NCBI GenBank assembly: GCA_028707175.1
Contig: JAQTUV010000001.1
Location: 434,001 to 498,000 of the forward strand
Source: Sideroxydans sp.
GTDB taxonomy: Bacteria; Pseudomonadota; Gammaproteobacteria; Burkholderiales; Gallionellaceae
Reading direction: 5' to 3'
Length of the DNA stretch: 64,000 bases
Of the stretch, positions 43,647 through 52,966 are shown piece by piece. The stretch's first letter is position 1; every line of letters starts with the position of its first letter. The translations under genes and the position numbers were made by a program. The notes beneath the pieces were generated by a model that was not told where the DNA came from, searched no databases, and was given only the letters and a program-made list of their open reading frames with translations.

Positions 43647-45506
43647 CTACACCACCAACCTCCCCACCAACTCCGACATATTCGAATAAGTAATAAACGC
43701 CTCGTGTGTCGCCCGTGTGATGGCGACGTAGGTGAGGCGGATGTCGTCTTCGATCTCTTCGGGCTTTTTCAGTTCACCCAATCCACCAATCGCCACGCAG
43801 GGAAACTCTAGCCCTTTGGCGTTGTGCATAGAGAGGAATCGCACCGCGTCACGCTCTGTCTGCACGCGGTTACCATGATCCTTAGCTACGTCTACTGGCA
43901 CACCAGATTTCACCAGTATCTTCTCGAATTTTTCGCCAATGAAATGCCGTGGATACAGCACCGCCATCTGCCCCCATTCATACCCAGCGGCTTTGCGTCC
44001 GAGCAGCCATTCCGCAATCGCATGGGCTTCGCCGTCATAGCTCACGCACTGGCGCACCACTGGCTCCACACCCTCGCGCCCACCGTCTTCCGGCATCAAG
44101 ATCGCGCTCTCGTCACCCGCGCACACACCCGGTGCACCAATCACATCTGAGGCGAATTTGCGTGCGAAGCGCAATATCTGTGCGGTGTTGCGGTAATTCA
44201 CCTTGAGCACCGTGGTGCGGCCAGCGGCCTCAATGCCGAGCTGCTTCCACACTGGGCGTTTGCGCCCTTTGTAGATTGCCTGCACATCGTCGTACACAAT
44301 CATCAACGCCTTCGTGTCTGGGTTCACCATCTTTGCCGCCAACGCCAGCCATTGCGGCTCGAAATCGTGCGCCTCGTCGATCAGCACCGCATCGTATTGC
44401 CCGCCCGGAATCAACCCACGCTCAGCGGCATCGAGCACGGCCTGAACACTGGCAGCATAGAACTCCTTATTGTCGGGAAAATCTTTGCGGGTGGGGGAGG
44501 GCAGGCCGTACTCGCGCAGCATCCTGAAGCACCAAGAATGGAAGGTCGAAGTGACCACCTTGTCCTCCACCCCTCTATCCTGCATCGCATTCTCTAGCCG
44601 ACCCGAGATGCCGTTCGCGTAACTCAACAGCAACACTGGGCGGCTCGCCGCACGCGCGATCTGTTCAGCGCGGAACGCCAAAATCAGCGTCTTGCCCGAA
44701 CCCGCTACGCCGCGCACGATGCGGTGCCCTTCGCCCATGCTGCGCGCCAGCAACTCCTGCTGCATATCCATCACCGCCAGCAAGCGGTCATCGGCGGGCG
44801 AGGCTTTCGCCGGATCGTCAAATGGCAGCGCAATCTGCGTGACGCGAATCTCCGGGAACAGCAGTGCACGCACCCGGTCGATCTGCGGCAAAGACAATGC
44901 AGGCCCGATGCGGCGGGACACCATGTTCCACACCCGCTCGCGGAAAGCATCGGGATCGACACTCTCCGTCATCTCATCGCGGAAGATGCAACGCTCCGGC
45001 GGGAACACCTCCTGCAAATCGGTTCCGTCGAACTGCTTGCGTGTGATGTTGGAGAACACCACACCATGCCCGAATGGAAACACCGGCTGCCCCTTGAAGC
45101 CTCCGTCCTCAATGACAAGCAACGGTTCGCGCTTCAGCGCATTCACCACGTTGAACATATAGCCGCGCACCTGCACGAAGGGATTGTCAGTCAGCACATT
45201 GCCGCGATCAGTGATCAACTCCACCTGATTTTTGCTCGCATTGCCTATCGTATCCAGCCGCCAGTCTTTTACCTCCAGCACCACAATGCCCTGCTGCGGA
45301 TGCAAGGCCACGAAATCAGGATGCCTGCCGAAAGGCCCAACCGGAATGTTGTGCCACACCCAGGCGTTGTCTTCGAGGCAATCTTTCAGGCGTTCGGCGA
45401 GACGCAGTTCGCCGCGTGCATCGAAGCGGGCGGCGCCGAGGGAGGGGATGAGGGTGGCCATGGGGTGGGGTTGGTGGGTATGTGGGGGTAAGTCTTGATT
45501 TCGCAT
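43647..45506 (-). CDS. NERD-domain UvrD-like helicase
   Basis: 619 residues. The N-terminal NERD nuclease-related domain (GRHPDFVALHPQQGIVVLEV, KDWRLD) carries the D-x(n)-E-x-K core. A superfamily I helicase follows: Walker A RGVAGSGKT near 263, Walker B AVLIDEAHDFEPQW, motif IV-VI elements VLKVNYRNT, SMHNAKGLEFPCVAIGG and RLTYVAITRATH. It would unwind or cut DNA, probably as a defence or repair effector. It is last of three same-strand genes with 57 bp to the previous one. Start uncertain; ATG 45461 (MATLIPSLGAARF) is an alternative. Confidence 0.85.
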   Translation of the reverse strand: MRNQDLPPHTHQPHPMATLIPSLGAARFDARGELRLAERLKDCLEDNAWVWHNIPVGPFGRHPDFVALHPQQGIVVLEVKDWRLDTIGNASKNQVELITDRGNVLTDNPFVQVRGYMFNVVNALKREPLLVIEDGGFKGQPVFPFGHGVVFSNITRKQFDGTDLQEVFPPERCIFRDEMTESVDPDAFRERVWNMVSRRIGPALSLPQIDRVRALLFPEIRVTQIALPFDDPAKASPADDRLLAVMDMQQELLARSMGEGHRIVRGVAGSGKTLILAFRAEQIARAASRPVLLLSYANGISGRLENAMQDRGVEDKVVTSTFHSWCFRMLREYGLPSPTRKDFPDNKEFYAASVQAVLDAAERGLIPGGQYDAVLIDEAHDFEPQWLALAAKMVNPDTKALMIVYDDVQAIYKGRKRPVWKQLGIEAAGRTTVLKVNYRNTAQILRFARKFASDVIGAPGVCAGDESAILMPEDGGREGVEPVVRQCVSYDGEAHAIAEWLLGRKAAGYEWGQMAVLYPRHFIGEKFEKILVKSGVPVDVAKDHGNRVQTERDAVRFLSMHNAKGLEFPCVAIGGLGELKKPEEIEDDIRLTYVAITRATHEAFITYSNMSELVGRLVV

Positions 45507-45563
45507 TAACGGGTAATCGTGGTCTGAGCCCCGATTGACCGCCCCTTTTGAATTTGTTGGCAG

Positions 45564-47882
45564 CTAGTCTCGCGTGAGTAGCTCAGCAAAAAGCGCCTCA
45601 ATATCAATCTGTTCATCCACGCGAGGTACGCTCTTTCGCTCATCAATGTCTTCGGCTTCAGATTGCCTTTCCGCAGCTTTTGATATGGCCGCTTCAAACT
45701 CGCCGTCCCAGTAAGATGCATCAAAGCCCAAATGGGAGGCACAGTTACGTAAACTAAGCTGCTCGTCTTCCATTGCGTCTACCGACAAATCATCAAGATT
45801 GTCCAGCACTTGGCGGGCGAGACTTGTTGTTTTGCTAGTCAGCCAAAGCACGTCTTCATTCTTAAACCAAGTTCGATGTTGCGTCATAGCTGAGGCGACT
45901 TGATACAGTTCAGATAACCAGTAAGCATCTTCCGCTACAGTAAGCAAATGAGAGCGTAGCGCAGCGGTAGAAGTAGCTACTTCATGCTCAGATAACAAGC
46001 CAGAGCCTAATACTCGCTCAAATAATTTTATGGAATCTATCTTGCCCCAAGTCGACCGATGCTTCGCCCACCCTTCTTTGTTTGCTATCCACGGCCAAAT
46101 TGCTTGTTTCACTTCGGCAAGTTTGTCAGCAGCTATGCCAATGCTCATAATCATCATTAAGCGCTGTGTCATTTCTATGGACTTATAGGAAACACGCTTG
46201 GCACCTCCAAATAGAATAACTCCCTCATTTGCCAACTCAATAAGCCCAATTGCTTTATCCCAAAGAGCACTAGCAAGCTCATTACGCTCGCTGTCATCTA
46301 GGTATCCAATGCTGTCGAAAAGTGCTTCGACTTGAGCAATACGAACGCAACCGGATACAAGCCATTTCAGAAGGTGTGGCTCGTCCTCAATTTTTCGTGA
46401 AAGATAGTCTCGAACCGAAGGATTGTGAAAATGGACAACTAGTTCCTGTATTTTTCCTCCCATTCCTTCCACACGCTCAGTCCGAATGAAGTTTCCATCC
46501 ATCTCACGGACAGCAAGATCAAATGACTCCCAAGGCACTGGCGAAAGCCCACTTTGTGGCATGCGTGTGAATGCAGCCCGCAGGGCAGTTAAAGTAGTTT
46601 CTTGGCCAAATGTCCACAGCACATAGAGCAACACCTTAGACTCTTTGCATATGTCATGACAAAAGGCGTGTTCCCAAATCTCCCTAGGGTTGTCGAATTG
46701 TTGTGAAATTTTTCGAATGTAGGATTTGTCATCTAGGGAGCCATATGTCACATGTTCGCAAATGCCACGAACGATGCGAGGGTTGTAATTCTGGTGGTTT
46801 ATGATTTCCTGGTAGACTTTTGATTTTACGATTGCCTCTAATCTTGACAAAGGAAGGTTAGAGAAATACAGGTGATTGAATAGGATTCTCGCCCTATTTG
46901 CCCTCGTATATCGCTGCAAGGTTAATGTGAACTTTTCTATTGAGAGGTCGGCCTGTGCCAGCATTGAGTACTGCTTTTTTGCATCTTCCAGAATGTATTC
47001 GCGTGTTGTAAGTATGAATCGGATATTGGGGGTTTTCTTGGCAAGTTCCAGCAACCTAATTAGTCGCCTGTCTTCATTCTTCTCAAGTTTCTGAGCCTCG
47101 AAACTTACCTGCCCAAGAAAATCATCATAAAGTATCGCAACATGCTCCTGCTGATGTATCGCATTCGTAAGTACATCCCAAGCTTCTTGTATGTCGTGTG
47201 ATACGACAATTGCCGTAAAACCTTCCTGTATGTAGTACCACAACAAGATTTTGGCCAGTGTTGTTTTACCAATGCCCGGTATGCCGACAATCAAGCAATG
47301 GTGGTGGGTGTGAAGAATGTTTAGCGCAGCCTGAAATCCGTCATGCACTACCAGTCTACACAGCTCTCTTTTGAGATCGTCCAGTGTGTCGGCGCTTATA
47401 TTCCAAATGCTGGCGTGCAATACGCGTTCTAATACTTCAGTGCCGGAAAGCCATAGCTTAAAATGAGCTTTAAGAACGGTTGGGTGTGCACTTAACAACC
47501 CATTTATGTCTCCAGCACCATAAATATCAGACGTTGACTGGCACCATGGTTGAAGCAAATTCAATAAATCATCCTTATTTGCAACTGAAAGCGGTACGGA
47601 TGTGACTAGAACGTAGCGTGAGGGGGATAGTTTTACTATTTTAGGTAGTTCCTCATTCAGAAGATCCCTCTTAAGTCTGGGAAATGCATCAGGTGAATAT
47701 CGCTTGCACTGTATGATTGTTTTCTCATCTGACGCAGGGGTCGTATGTCTGAGATCTACACCCTTATCGCGTCCTGGCTTAAACGACTCAATGTGAACAC
47801 CCCATTGGGCGCTCAATAGGTCACGAGCCAGACGTTCAAAATCTTCTGGCGATAAAGTTCTAAAATCGTAATTGGCAGACAT
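45564..47882 (-). CDS. Mrr-nuclease/STAND NTPase (nSTAND3-like)
   Basis: 772 residues. N-terminal Mrr-type restriction domain: LSPEDFERLARDLLSAQWG, D43 in GRDKGVDL, and Q58-x-K60 in IIQCKRY. The next part is a STAND/NACHT-like ATPase with Walker A GIPGIGKTTLAK (about 199-210), Walker B VAILYDDFLGQVSF, and FILTTREYIL (sensor). A long helical C-terminus (about 450-772) has no recognised repeats and may sense the trigger. This layout fits antiviral STAND proteins that activate a nuclease when they detect a phage product. In one leftward cluster with the ABC-ATPase gene (104 bp). Confidence 0.8.
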   Translation of the reverse strand: MSANYDFRTLSPEDFERLARDLLSAQWGVHIESFKPGRDKGVDLRHTTPASDEKTIIQCKRYSPDAFPRLKRDLLNEELPKIVKLSPSRYVLVTSVPLSVANKDDLLNLLQPWCQSTSDIYGAGDINGLLSAHPTVLKAHFKLWLSGTEVLERVLHASIWNISADTLDDLKRELCRLVVHDGFQAALNILHTHHHCLIVGIPGIGKTTLAKILLWYYIQEGFTAIVVSHDIQEAWDVLTNAIHQQEHVAILYDDFLGQVSFEAQKLEKNEDRRLIRLLELAKKTPNIRFILTTREYILEDAKKQYSMLAQADLSIEKFTLTLQRYTRANRARILFNHLYFSNLPLSRLEAIVKSKVYQEIINHQNYNPRIVRGICEHVTYGSLDDKSYIRKISQQFDNPREIWEHAFCHDICKESKVLLYVLWTFGQETTLTALRAAFTRMPQSGLSPVPWESFDLAVREMDGNFIRTERVEGMGGKIQELVVHFHNPSVRDYLSRKIEDEPHLLKWLVSGCVRIAQVEALFDSIGYLDDSERNELASALWDKAIGLIELANEGVILFGGAKRVSYKSIEMTQRLMMIMSIGIAADKLAEVKQAIWPWIANKEGWAKHRSTWGKIDSIKLFERVLGSGLLSEHEVATSTAALRSHLLTVAEDAYWLSELYQVASAMTQHRTWFKNEDVLWLTSKTTSLARQVLDNLDDLSVDAMEDEQLSLRNCASHLGFDASYWDGEFEAAISKAAERQSEAEDIDERKSVPRVDEQIDIEALFAELLTRD

Positions 47883-47986
47883 AGTGATATGGGGTCGTGA
47901 TTTGCATTACGTTCAGTGGTTTTCAAAAATCAATTCGCCAGGCCCCTTTGATTGCATGCATATCGGGGAATTCACAGGTAAGTTTG

Positions 47987-50152
47987 TCACGTATTTAAGT
48001 CGCAGACTTCCTTGTAGAGTTTGATTAGATGTTCGATGGTTAGATCGAGAATCGGCTCATACATAAATGCGTTTAAGTGGATGTTGGAACTGACGGTGAC
48101 GCTCACTTTTTCTAGTGTGCGCATCTCAGGTGATGCATAGACGAGTGATGAATAGTCTTTAATGAGAATGCCAAACTGATTCTTCTCCTGGCACCAATAA
48201 GTCGTGTCGTTTCTTATTGTTCGTAGTTCGTTGATAAGGAAAATCTCTGCTTGCATGCGTATTGCCATAGACAGCAATACCTTGTCCTCCAAATTCAGGC
48301 CGTCATGTGTGGCGGAAACGCAGATTTCATCTGCCTTAGCGAAGAGTAAATCCTTTACTGGGTGTGTTGAACTTTCGTCGTGGGTCGTTCCAAATAGTCG
48401 ATTGTAAATTTCAAAATATTTTCCGACAGTAATTTGGTCGGTATTTGACTTCCAATGCAGCAGGCTAGTCAGCGCTAAATAGTCAGGATCGTTGCCGTCC
48501 TTTGTGTATTCAAGCAGATTTCGAGTGAACGGTATTGTGGCGCAGAGAATGTGCATATTGGTTGCCACCTTTGGCTTCCAGATATTGATGAAATAGTTGT
48601 TTATCCCCTCTGCCTTAACAAGTGCGATAGATGAATTACTTCGACTAGTCATTAGGCATCTATCACGGTGAACAAAGTTGTTGGCAAGAGTCCGAAAAAA
48701 ATCAAAATTGTGAGTCAGAATGATTTGATGGAAATTTGGCGTTTTGTTGAGATCATCCAGATACTGAACAATGGCATGCTTGTTTTTATAGTCAAATGAG
48801 TCAGCCACATCATCAATGATGAACAGGGTTTCTTTATTGGCTAACTTTCTGGCTTCTACTTCAAAAATGAAATTGAGCAGATAAAGTGCTCGTTGTTCGC
48901 CTTGGCTGAGAGTTTTAAGTTCCTCGCGAGACCATTCAATTTGGTCTGCCCCATCTTTGAATGTAAATTTGAGCTTTGCTTCACCTTTGCCAAGTACAGC
49001 TTGAATTTGATTAGACACAGCAAGCGTAAAAGGCATATCCATGAAGCGGTCGTTGAAAAGCTCAACGGCTTTAGTCCATCTGGGGACATCATGTGTTGCA
49101 GCAGCTTCGATACTCTCTATTTCGTCTTTGCTTGCGGCATACGAACTCAAGTAAGCCGTTGCGTCGGGATTATTCTGAACGTAGGAAGCCCAAAGGTCCT
49201 TTCGAAACTGGGGTTGACTCGCAGGTGTTAGTTTTTCCAGAAGAAATTCAACATGACTAGATGAAAGATTCTCAATGAGATCAGTTAGTGCTTGCGTTTG
49301 AGCATTTTTAGCAAGACTGGCGCGCAGCTTTTTGAGTGTGACATCACCATCAATGCTTGCGTGGATGGCTTGAAGTTTTTGATCTAATTCAGCCTTATCA
49401 ATAGAGGCTGGATCACCTTCTAGGTGAACGCGATGTCCACCTGAAAAAAACCCCTGTTTGTCCAGTGTCGCAAATGAAGTTTCCGCCTTCGCAGGATTAA
49501 AGATGCCTTTTTTGTAAATTGTTCCGGCTTGATTGAAGAGTTCTTGATAGCGTTCGTTGAACTCCGTTGCTTTGGAAATAAATTCTTGGCTTTTCAGAAC
49601 GTCAATTGTTTTAGGATCAAAGATGGTCGCGTATACATAAGGGCTGTAATCACCCTCAAGCTTGGCTGCATTGATTTTTAAAATGCAACTTGCAAGGTCC
49701 TTTTCTTTCCAGTCTCCCAAAATGGTTTTTTCTATATCGTCTTGCTTCACTTTGGATAGCTTCTGAAGAGATTTAGTCAGATTCTTTTTTAGCTTGTCTA
49801 GGTCAACAAGAATCTCATCGTATCTGGCCTTATTGCCAGGGTTTACAAGAATGTTTGTGATTGCAGGACTATCTGAGCGGATGTCTATTTCTGACTTGAG
49901 CACATAAATCATCTCCTTTGGAATCTCGTTCACATCGGCCTTAACCGAATGTGTTGAAGTACGGTTGTAGCGCTCTTCTTTGGGCACATCCCCTTTGGCA
50001 AGAGCTTCAAGGGTTCTGGTGAATGAAGTCTTCATCAGCCCATTGGGGGCGTAGATGGCGTAGGCCTTGGCTTTCGGCGTGGTGAAATCAAACTCGTGGT
50101 CTAAGGACTGAATGCCGTAGCAATTATTTAAGCTAACACTGAGTTTATTCAT
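47987..50152 (-). CDS. SMC/ABC-like ATPase, AAA_13 type
   Basis: 721 residues. Walker A APNGLMKTS (35-43) near the N-terminus; a central 350-residue helical/coiled insertion (for example LVDLDKLKKNLTKSLQKLSK); ABC signature LSQGEQRALYLL near 415; Walker B LFIIDDVADSFD near 440; H-loop ILTHNFDF. The two ends form one ATPase head as in RecF/SMC/PrrC-RloC proteins. The C-terminal about 200 residues (MRMQAEIFLINELRTIRNDT) are helical; no HEPN R-x4-6-H motif is evident. First gene of the leftward three-gene cluster. Precise activity unknown. Confidence 0.75.
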   Translation of the reverse strand: MNKLSVSLNNCYGIQSLDHEFDFTTPKAKAYAIYAPNGLMKTSFTRTLEALAKGDVPKEERYNRTSTHSVKADVNEIPKEMIYVLKSEIDIRSDSPAITNILVNPGNKARYDEILVDLDKLKKNLTKSLQKLSKVKQDDIEKTILGDWKEKDLASCILKINAAKLEGDYSPYVYATIFDPKTIDVLKSQEFISKATEFNERYQELFNQAGTIYKKGIFNPAKAETSFATLDKQGFFSGGHRVHLEGDPASIDKAELDQKLQAIHASIDGDVTLKKLRASLAKNAQTQALTDLIENLSSSHVEFLLEKLTPASQPQFRKDLWASYVQNNPDATAYLSSYAASKDEIESIEAAATHDVPRWTKAVELFNDRFMDMPFTLAVSNQIQAVLGKGEAKLKFTFKDGADQIEWSREELKTLSQGEQRALYLLNFIFEVEARKLANKETLFIIDDVADSFDYKNKHAIVQYLDDLNKTPNFHQIILTHNFDFFRTLANNFVHRDRCLMTSRSNSSIALVKAEGINNYFINIWKPKVATNMHILCATIPFTRNLLEYTKDGNDPDYLALTSLLHWKSNTDQITVGKYFEIYNRLFGTTHDESSTHPVKDLLFAKADEICVSATHDGLNLEDKVLLSMAIRMQAEIFLINELRTIRNDTTYWCQEKNQFGILIKDYSSLVYASPEMRTLEKVSVTVSSNIHLNAFMYEPILDLTIEHLIKLYKEVCDLNT

Positions 50153-50216
50153 CTTAGGTCCTTAAAGTATTAACAAATGCGATGGCGAAAAGGGACTCCA
50201 CGGTATTTGTTGTCAT

Positions 50217-50538
50217 CACCCCCACCCCCATCCCCAACCAAGCATCCGAAGTCAGCGGCCCCTTCAGCGTCGGTAGTGCCTCTTCTAACCAAGCCAGCGC
50301 CAGCTTTTCCTTCCCACGCCACAATGCTTCGCCTGTGTTTTCGGAGTGTGGTTCGACAGGCTGTGCGTGTGCTGTCGGGGCGGATGCCCCATACAGCCAC
50401 GGCCTACCCCTTGCGGGTGCACCACGAACGGATGTTTGATCACGAGCGGACATGATGGATTTTTTCATCATCTGTATCGGTGCGCAGCCCTTGACCATGC
50501 TGTTCCAGAATTCGGCGGCGCTGCTGATGGGGAAAGGT
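50217..50538 (-). pseudogene. duplicated 3' fragment of the UbiE-like methyltransferase gene
   Basis: Matches the last about 90 codons of the gene at 52074-52949 (AEFWNSMVKGCAPIQMMKKS versus AEFWDNMVKGSAPIQMMKKS; ALAWLEEALPTLKGPLTSDA versus ALAWLEETLPTLKGPLTSDA). It lacks the catalytic domain. It carries a 57-bp repeat insert (50363-50419) that the intact gene lacks. Together the two copies flank the DUF1566 lipoprotein gene. Confidence 0.88.
50363..50419 (+). repeat. 57-bp nested repeat inside the fragment
   Basis: GTGCGTGTGCTGTCGGGGCG at the start and CCTACCCCTTGCGGGTG at the end. The uninterrupted sequence is at 52205-52231 (GACAGGCTCACCACGAACGG), which fixes the insert at exactly 57 bp. 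Confidence 0.9.
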
Positions 50539-52017
50539 TTATTCATTGTCTCGTACAAGACGGACATGTGAACTTGTGTACCAACTATCCAAGTACCCCC
50601 AACCAAGCCGCATAAGAATCGGCTGACTCGGTGTCGTTATGTATGGGGTGGCAGACCAGACGCTGCTATTTCCAATTGCAGTGCCAGGGAAAAGAGTGTC
50701 CACATTATCTCCAATGCTTAATACTTCTTTGGCGTTCGGCAATCTCCATTTCATGTTTTTTGTATTGGCCTCTGCTTTTGCGTGAGCCAATGCTTCACTG
50801 AATGTATAGGTGGTGGCACTTCCTGAGCATGTGGTGCCGCTCCAAATTTCTCCTTCAAGACAACGCCTCCATATCAATTTTGTATGAAGATCAATGATGG
50901 TGGATGTCGTACCGTCTGTATCCAGCGCATAAGAAAAGCGATCAGCGCTTGGTAAAGCACCTCGCACTAGGCGTATCGATTTAAATTGATTTCTTGCCCA
51001 GCCGGCTGTTTTTCCGGTGCTGAAATCAGTAATCCAAGCATAGCCATCTGCGGAGCTGGTTGATGACCAAGTAATCGTATTAACTGAGTTTGGAAACCAT
51101 GTTGTGTCAATCAACGGACCGCTACTGCTGCCATAATCCACCAAGCCCTGAAGTTCTTCTAGCGTGGGGAGTCGCCAATCATTAAACCCACACAATGCCG
51201 CATCATTAACGCTGCGTATGTATCCAATACTGTTGGTGGCAAGATCCAAATCGGATTGCGTAGGTTTTTCCAAAACACTGGTGATCGAGTTGTACTTTTG
51301 ATTTGTGTTGATGTTGTCGTAATTGGTAAACGTGGCGTCTTTGTTTAAGCTTGTCTTTACTTCCCACATTAGCCCTGTCGTCATATCTTTAACGCATGAC
51401 CATGCTGTTGCTGAATTGGCAAGCTCAACACCCGTACTGGATATTTTTACAAATGAAAATCCTGCCTTGCCGTCTGTATTGTCGTTCGCCGTAATGTCTC
51501 GCCCGACTTGACCATCTTGTGCATCAGTTGTCGTACTTGAACAACTTACAAGAGCATCATTACTTAGGCATTGGCTGGGCGTAATGCCCGTGTCATTTAT
51601 TTTTCCTGCTGGCGCAGGCTTAACAGTAAGAATCGCTGTATTACTTTTTATGTTGCCAGCGCTATTGCTTGCTATCACGTAGTAGTGCGTCCCTGTATCG
51701 GATAAAGGCAAACTTAAGGTGGTGTAGGTTGATGCGGTTGCCCCACTCACGGCCTGATTTTCCTTGTACCACTGATAGCTCAATGTCCCGCCTTGGGCCG
51801 TGACACTAAAAGTGGCTGCCTGTCCTTGAAAGACTTCAGTGTCCAATGCTTGACTGCTAATCGAAGGTAAGGCCACGGCTCCACTGCCACTGCTATTGCC
51901 ACTGCTATTGCTATTGCTATTGCCGCCACTACTACTGCCACCACCACCGCAAGCAGAAAAGGTTAAGGTCACTGCTACAAGGAAAATGGCTCTAATGAAT
52001 GCAATCGTATCTTTCAT
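50539..52017 (-). CDS. DUF1566-type lipoprotein with Ig-like domain
   Basis: 492 residues. A lipoprotein signal peptide (FLVAVTLTFSAC, lipobox Cys) is followed by a Gly/Ser/Asn linker (GGGGSSSGGNSNSNSSGNSS), an Ig-like segment with LSYQWYKENQAVSGATAS, and two Lcl/DUF1566 C-terminal blocks: VKDMTTGLMWEV...GFNDWRLPTLEELQGLVDY and HTKLIWRRC...MKWRLPNAKEVLSIGD. An exposed outer-membrane or surface protein, possibly binding carbohydrate or protein. Start M at 52017 begins the signal peptide; the frame upstream runs through repeats. Bracketed by the methyltransferase duplication. Confidence 0.85.
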   Translation of the reverse strand: MKDTIAFIRAIFLVAVTLTFSACGGGGSSSGGNSNSNSSGNSSGSGAVALPSISSQALDTEVFQGQAATFSVTAQGGTLSYQWYKENQAVSGATASTYTTLSLPLSDTGTHYYVIASNSAGNIKSNTAILTVKPAPAGKINDTGITPSQCLSNDALVSCSSTTTDAQDGQVGRDITANDNTDGKAGFSFVKISSTGVELANSATAWSCVKDMTTGLMWEVKTSLNKDATFTNYDNINTNQKYNSITSVLEKPTQSDLDLATNSIGYIRSVNDAALCGFNDWRLPTLEELQGLVDYGSSSGPLIDTTWFPNSVNTITWSSTSSADGYAWITDFSTGKTAGWARNQFKSIRLVRGALPSADRFSYALDTDGTTSTIIDLHTKLIWRRCLEGEIWSGTTCSGSATTYTFSEALAHAKAEANTKNMKWRLPNAKEVLSIGDNVDTLFPGTAIGNSSVWSATPYITTPSQPILMRLGWGYLDSWYTSSHVRLVRDNE

Positions 52018-52073
52018 ATAAAAATCTCTGATGGAAATATTAATTGGGAGCGGGCCACGTTTTCTTGTGATTG

Positions 52074-52949
52074 TCATTTCACCCCCACCCCCAACCAAGC
52101 ATCCGAAGTTAGCGGCCCCTTCAGCGTAGGCAATGTCTCTTCCAGCCATGCCAGCGCCAGCTTTTCTTTCTCGCGCCATAGTTCTTCGCCTATGTTTTCG
52201 GAGTGTGGTTCGACAGGCTCACCACGAACGGATGTTTGATTACGAACGGACATGATTGATTTCTTCATCATCTGTATCGGCGCGCTGCCTTTGACCATGT
52301 TGTCCCAGAATTCGGCGGTGCTGCCGACGGGGAAGGCTTTGGTGACGCTGCGTATCTCGACGTTGCGGAACCCGGCTTCTTCCATCTCTTGTTTGAAGCG
52401 TTCGGGGTTTTCTAGCGTGGTGACGGAGCGTTGCGGTTGCGGCAGGTCGGGCTTGATGGCGCGCAGTGCGCCGAACATGGTTTGCATGGCGGGCGATTGG
52501 TCCACGGGCGCCCAACTGGTGAGGGCGATGCTGCCGCCCGGTTTGAGCGTGCGGTGGATTTCGGCGAAGCCTTTCTTGCGGTCGGGGAAGAACATGAGGC
52601 CGAACAGGGAGAAGGCGGCATCGAAGGTGGCGTCGGCATAGGGCAGGGTTTGCGCGTCGCCGCAGTGCAGGGCGATGTTGCGGTGTCCGGCTTGTTCGAT
52701 CTTGTTGCGGAAGATGGCGAGCATGGCTTCGGAGAAGTCGATGCCGTGAATTTGTTCGGCATGTTGCGCGAGCCGCAGCGCGAGTGTGCCGGGGCCGCAG
52801 GCGACGTCGAGCACGGTGGCGTTGGGTTTGAGTTTGCTAGCGGCGATGGCTTCGTCGGCGAATTGCTCGAAGATGAGCATGGTGGTCTCGGCGTAGCCAT
52901 CGGCGACGAGGTTCCACGGTTCACTGGCGGAGAGTGGGTTTGTGCTCAT
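52074..52949 (-). CDS. class I SAM methyltransferase, UbiE-like
   Basis: 291 residues. Motif I is VLDVACGPGTLALRLAQ, followed by IHGIDFSEAML, DAQTLPYADATFDAAFSLFG and RTLKPGGSIALTSW: a Rossmann SAM-dependent methyltransferase of the UbiE/ubiquinone type. Substrate unknown. Near residue 240 the segment NQTSVRGEPVEPHSENIG is the in-frame translation of a common palindromic repeat (TTCGACAGGCTCACCACGAA), absorbed into the protein. ATG 52949 begins the homologous part; upstream is a 57-bp repeat. Confidence 0.85.
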   Translation of the reverse strand: MSTNPLSASEPWNLVADGYAETTMLIFEQFADEAIAASKLKPNATVLDVACGPGTLALRLAQHAEQIHGIDFSEAMLAIFRNKIEQAGHRNIALHCGDAQTLPYADATFDAAFSLFGLMFFPDRKKGFAEIHRTLKPGGSIALTSWAPVDQSPAMQTMFGALRAIKPDLPQPQRSVTTLENPERFKQEMEEAGFRNVEIRSVTKAFPVGSTAEFWDNMVKGSAPIQMMKKSIMSVRNQTSVRGEPVEPHSENIGEELWREKEKLALAWLEETLPTLKGPLTSDAWLGVGVK

Positions 52950-52966
52950 AGAGTCTACCCCCACCC

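Noticed and set aside
47987-50152. PrrC/RloC anticodon nuclease
   Set aside because: ATPase head is similar, but no HEPN/anticodon-nuclease motif could be seen in the C-terminal part.
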